Origin: an uncultured Clostridia bacterium
Lineage (GTDB): Bacteria; Bacillota; Clostridia; TANB77; CAG-508
NCBI GenBank assembly: GCA_944393345.1
Contig: CALXZW010000007.1
Span: 1 to 24,291 of the forward strand
Length of the DNA stretch: 24,291 nt
Reading direction: 5' to 3'
Shown: one piece after another, positions 23,986 through 24,291 of the stretch
Layout: each line of letters begins with the position of its first letter
Numbering within the stretch: position 1 is the first letter of the stretch
Translations under genes and position numbers: made by a program
Notes under the pieces: model-generated
The model's database searches: none
Seen by the model: the letters and a program-made list of their open reading frames with translations, nothing else
What the model was told of the DNA's origin: nothing

Positions 23986-24291
23986 TTAAATTTGTCTTTC
24001 ATAACAATCTAGAAATATTTTATTTAAGTTTTTGCGCGAAAATTCTAATTGAGAATAATAATCTGTTATACTTTGGGGAAAGTCAATTATTTTAAGGTTA
24101 TTAGGTGTAGGAACTTTATCACTAGTATTTAATATTTCTGATATTTTTTCAAAGACAAAAGGTAAACAAGGGTCTTCTAGAAGTTCAGTAATATAAGAAT
24201 CCAAAGCTTTTCTAACATTATTATTTGGATACCTTTCTGTTCCATATATATCCATTTTATTTGCAATTTTAGGAGAATAAGAAGGTACATT
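23986..24291 (-). CDS. Unrecognised gene, 3' part only (start beyond the right edge)
   Basis: The minus-strand frame is open from the window edge to TAA at 23986, giving at least 101 residues. The first Met in frame (24253-24255) has no ribosome site before it, and the frame continues upstream through SYSPKIANK, so this is the C-terminal part of a longer protein. It is mixed charged and helical, with ERYPNNNVRKALDSYI near the middle and no membrane segment. I do not recognise a family. It ends two bases after a shared terminator and converges with the ADA-like gene. Confidence 0.65.
   Translation of the reverse strand, partial: NVPSYSPKIANKMDIYGTERYPNNNVRKALDSYITELLEDPCLPFVFEKISEILNTSDKVPTPNNLKIIDFPQSITDYYSQLEFSRKNLNKIFLDCYERQI

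Noticed and set aside
1..24291. CRISPR arrays, insertion sequences, prophage genes
   Set aside because: No regularly spaced repeat-spacer pattern, transposase, integrase or phage structural gene was seen on either strand.

Overview
The window looks like a chromosomal stretch of an AT-rich Gram-positive of the class Clostridia, perhaps an uncultured gut-type lineage. Composition is low in G+C throughout (15 of 60 bases in a sample line, 18961-19020). Trp is TGG, and TAA and TAG end genes, so the code is not the mycoplasma one. Promoters are sigma-A-like and ribosome sites are purine-rich. The gene set (VanW/G5 protein, CapA-type protein, M23 peptidase, HD-GYP regulator, small DUF378 protein) fits Firmicutes. 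No phage, insertion sequence or CRISPR array was seen.

Layout. 1-282: three tRNA genes (Lys-UUU clipped by one base at the left edge, Glu-UUC, Thr-UGU). 356-3672: an SDR reductase, a convergent small carbohydrate-binding-module protein, and a membrane-anchored VanW/G5 cell-wall protein. 3701-6545: a tRNA-Lys(CUU) unit, a CorA-type transporter convergent with a CapA-family protein, and a DUF378 membrane protein. 6687-10464: an ABC-F protein and Tex in one operon. 10520-18004 (minus strand): a single-module nonribosomal peptide synthetase (C-A-T-R), a six-TM sensor histidine kinase 17 bp downstream, a terminator, then a REC/HD-GYP response regulator with its own promoter but two in-frame stop codons. 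18156-19292: an HtrA-type protease divergent from the NRPS. 19323-19606: a compact unit of unusual composition holding a 58-aa unknown gene. 19649-24291: an M23 peptidase, a guanine deaminase, a large adenosine-deaminase-like fusion protein, and the end of an unrecognised gene running off the right edge.

The most interesting part is 10.5-18.0 kb. The synthetase should make and reductively release a small aldehyde (N-acyl amino aldehyde or similar). The co-transcribed membrane kinase could sense it or a related signal, and the neighbouring HD-GYP regulator would turn it into a cyclic-di-GMP change. In this genome the regulator carries TGA and TAA five codons apart in the receiver domain, with everything downstream intact, so the output arm looks recently broken or is made as two pieces. 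The signalling reading is inference from gene order and domains. Other points worth a second look are the high-GC 58-aa gene, the ADA fusion with an altered metal-site motif, and the ABC-F protein with one composite ATP site degraded.
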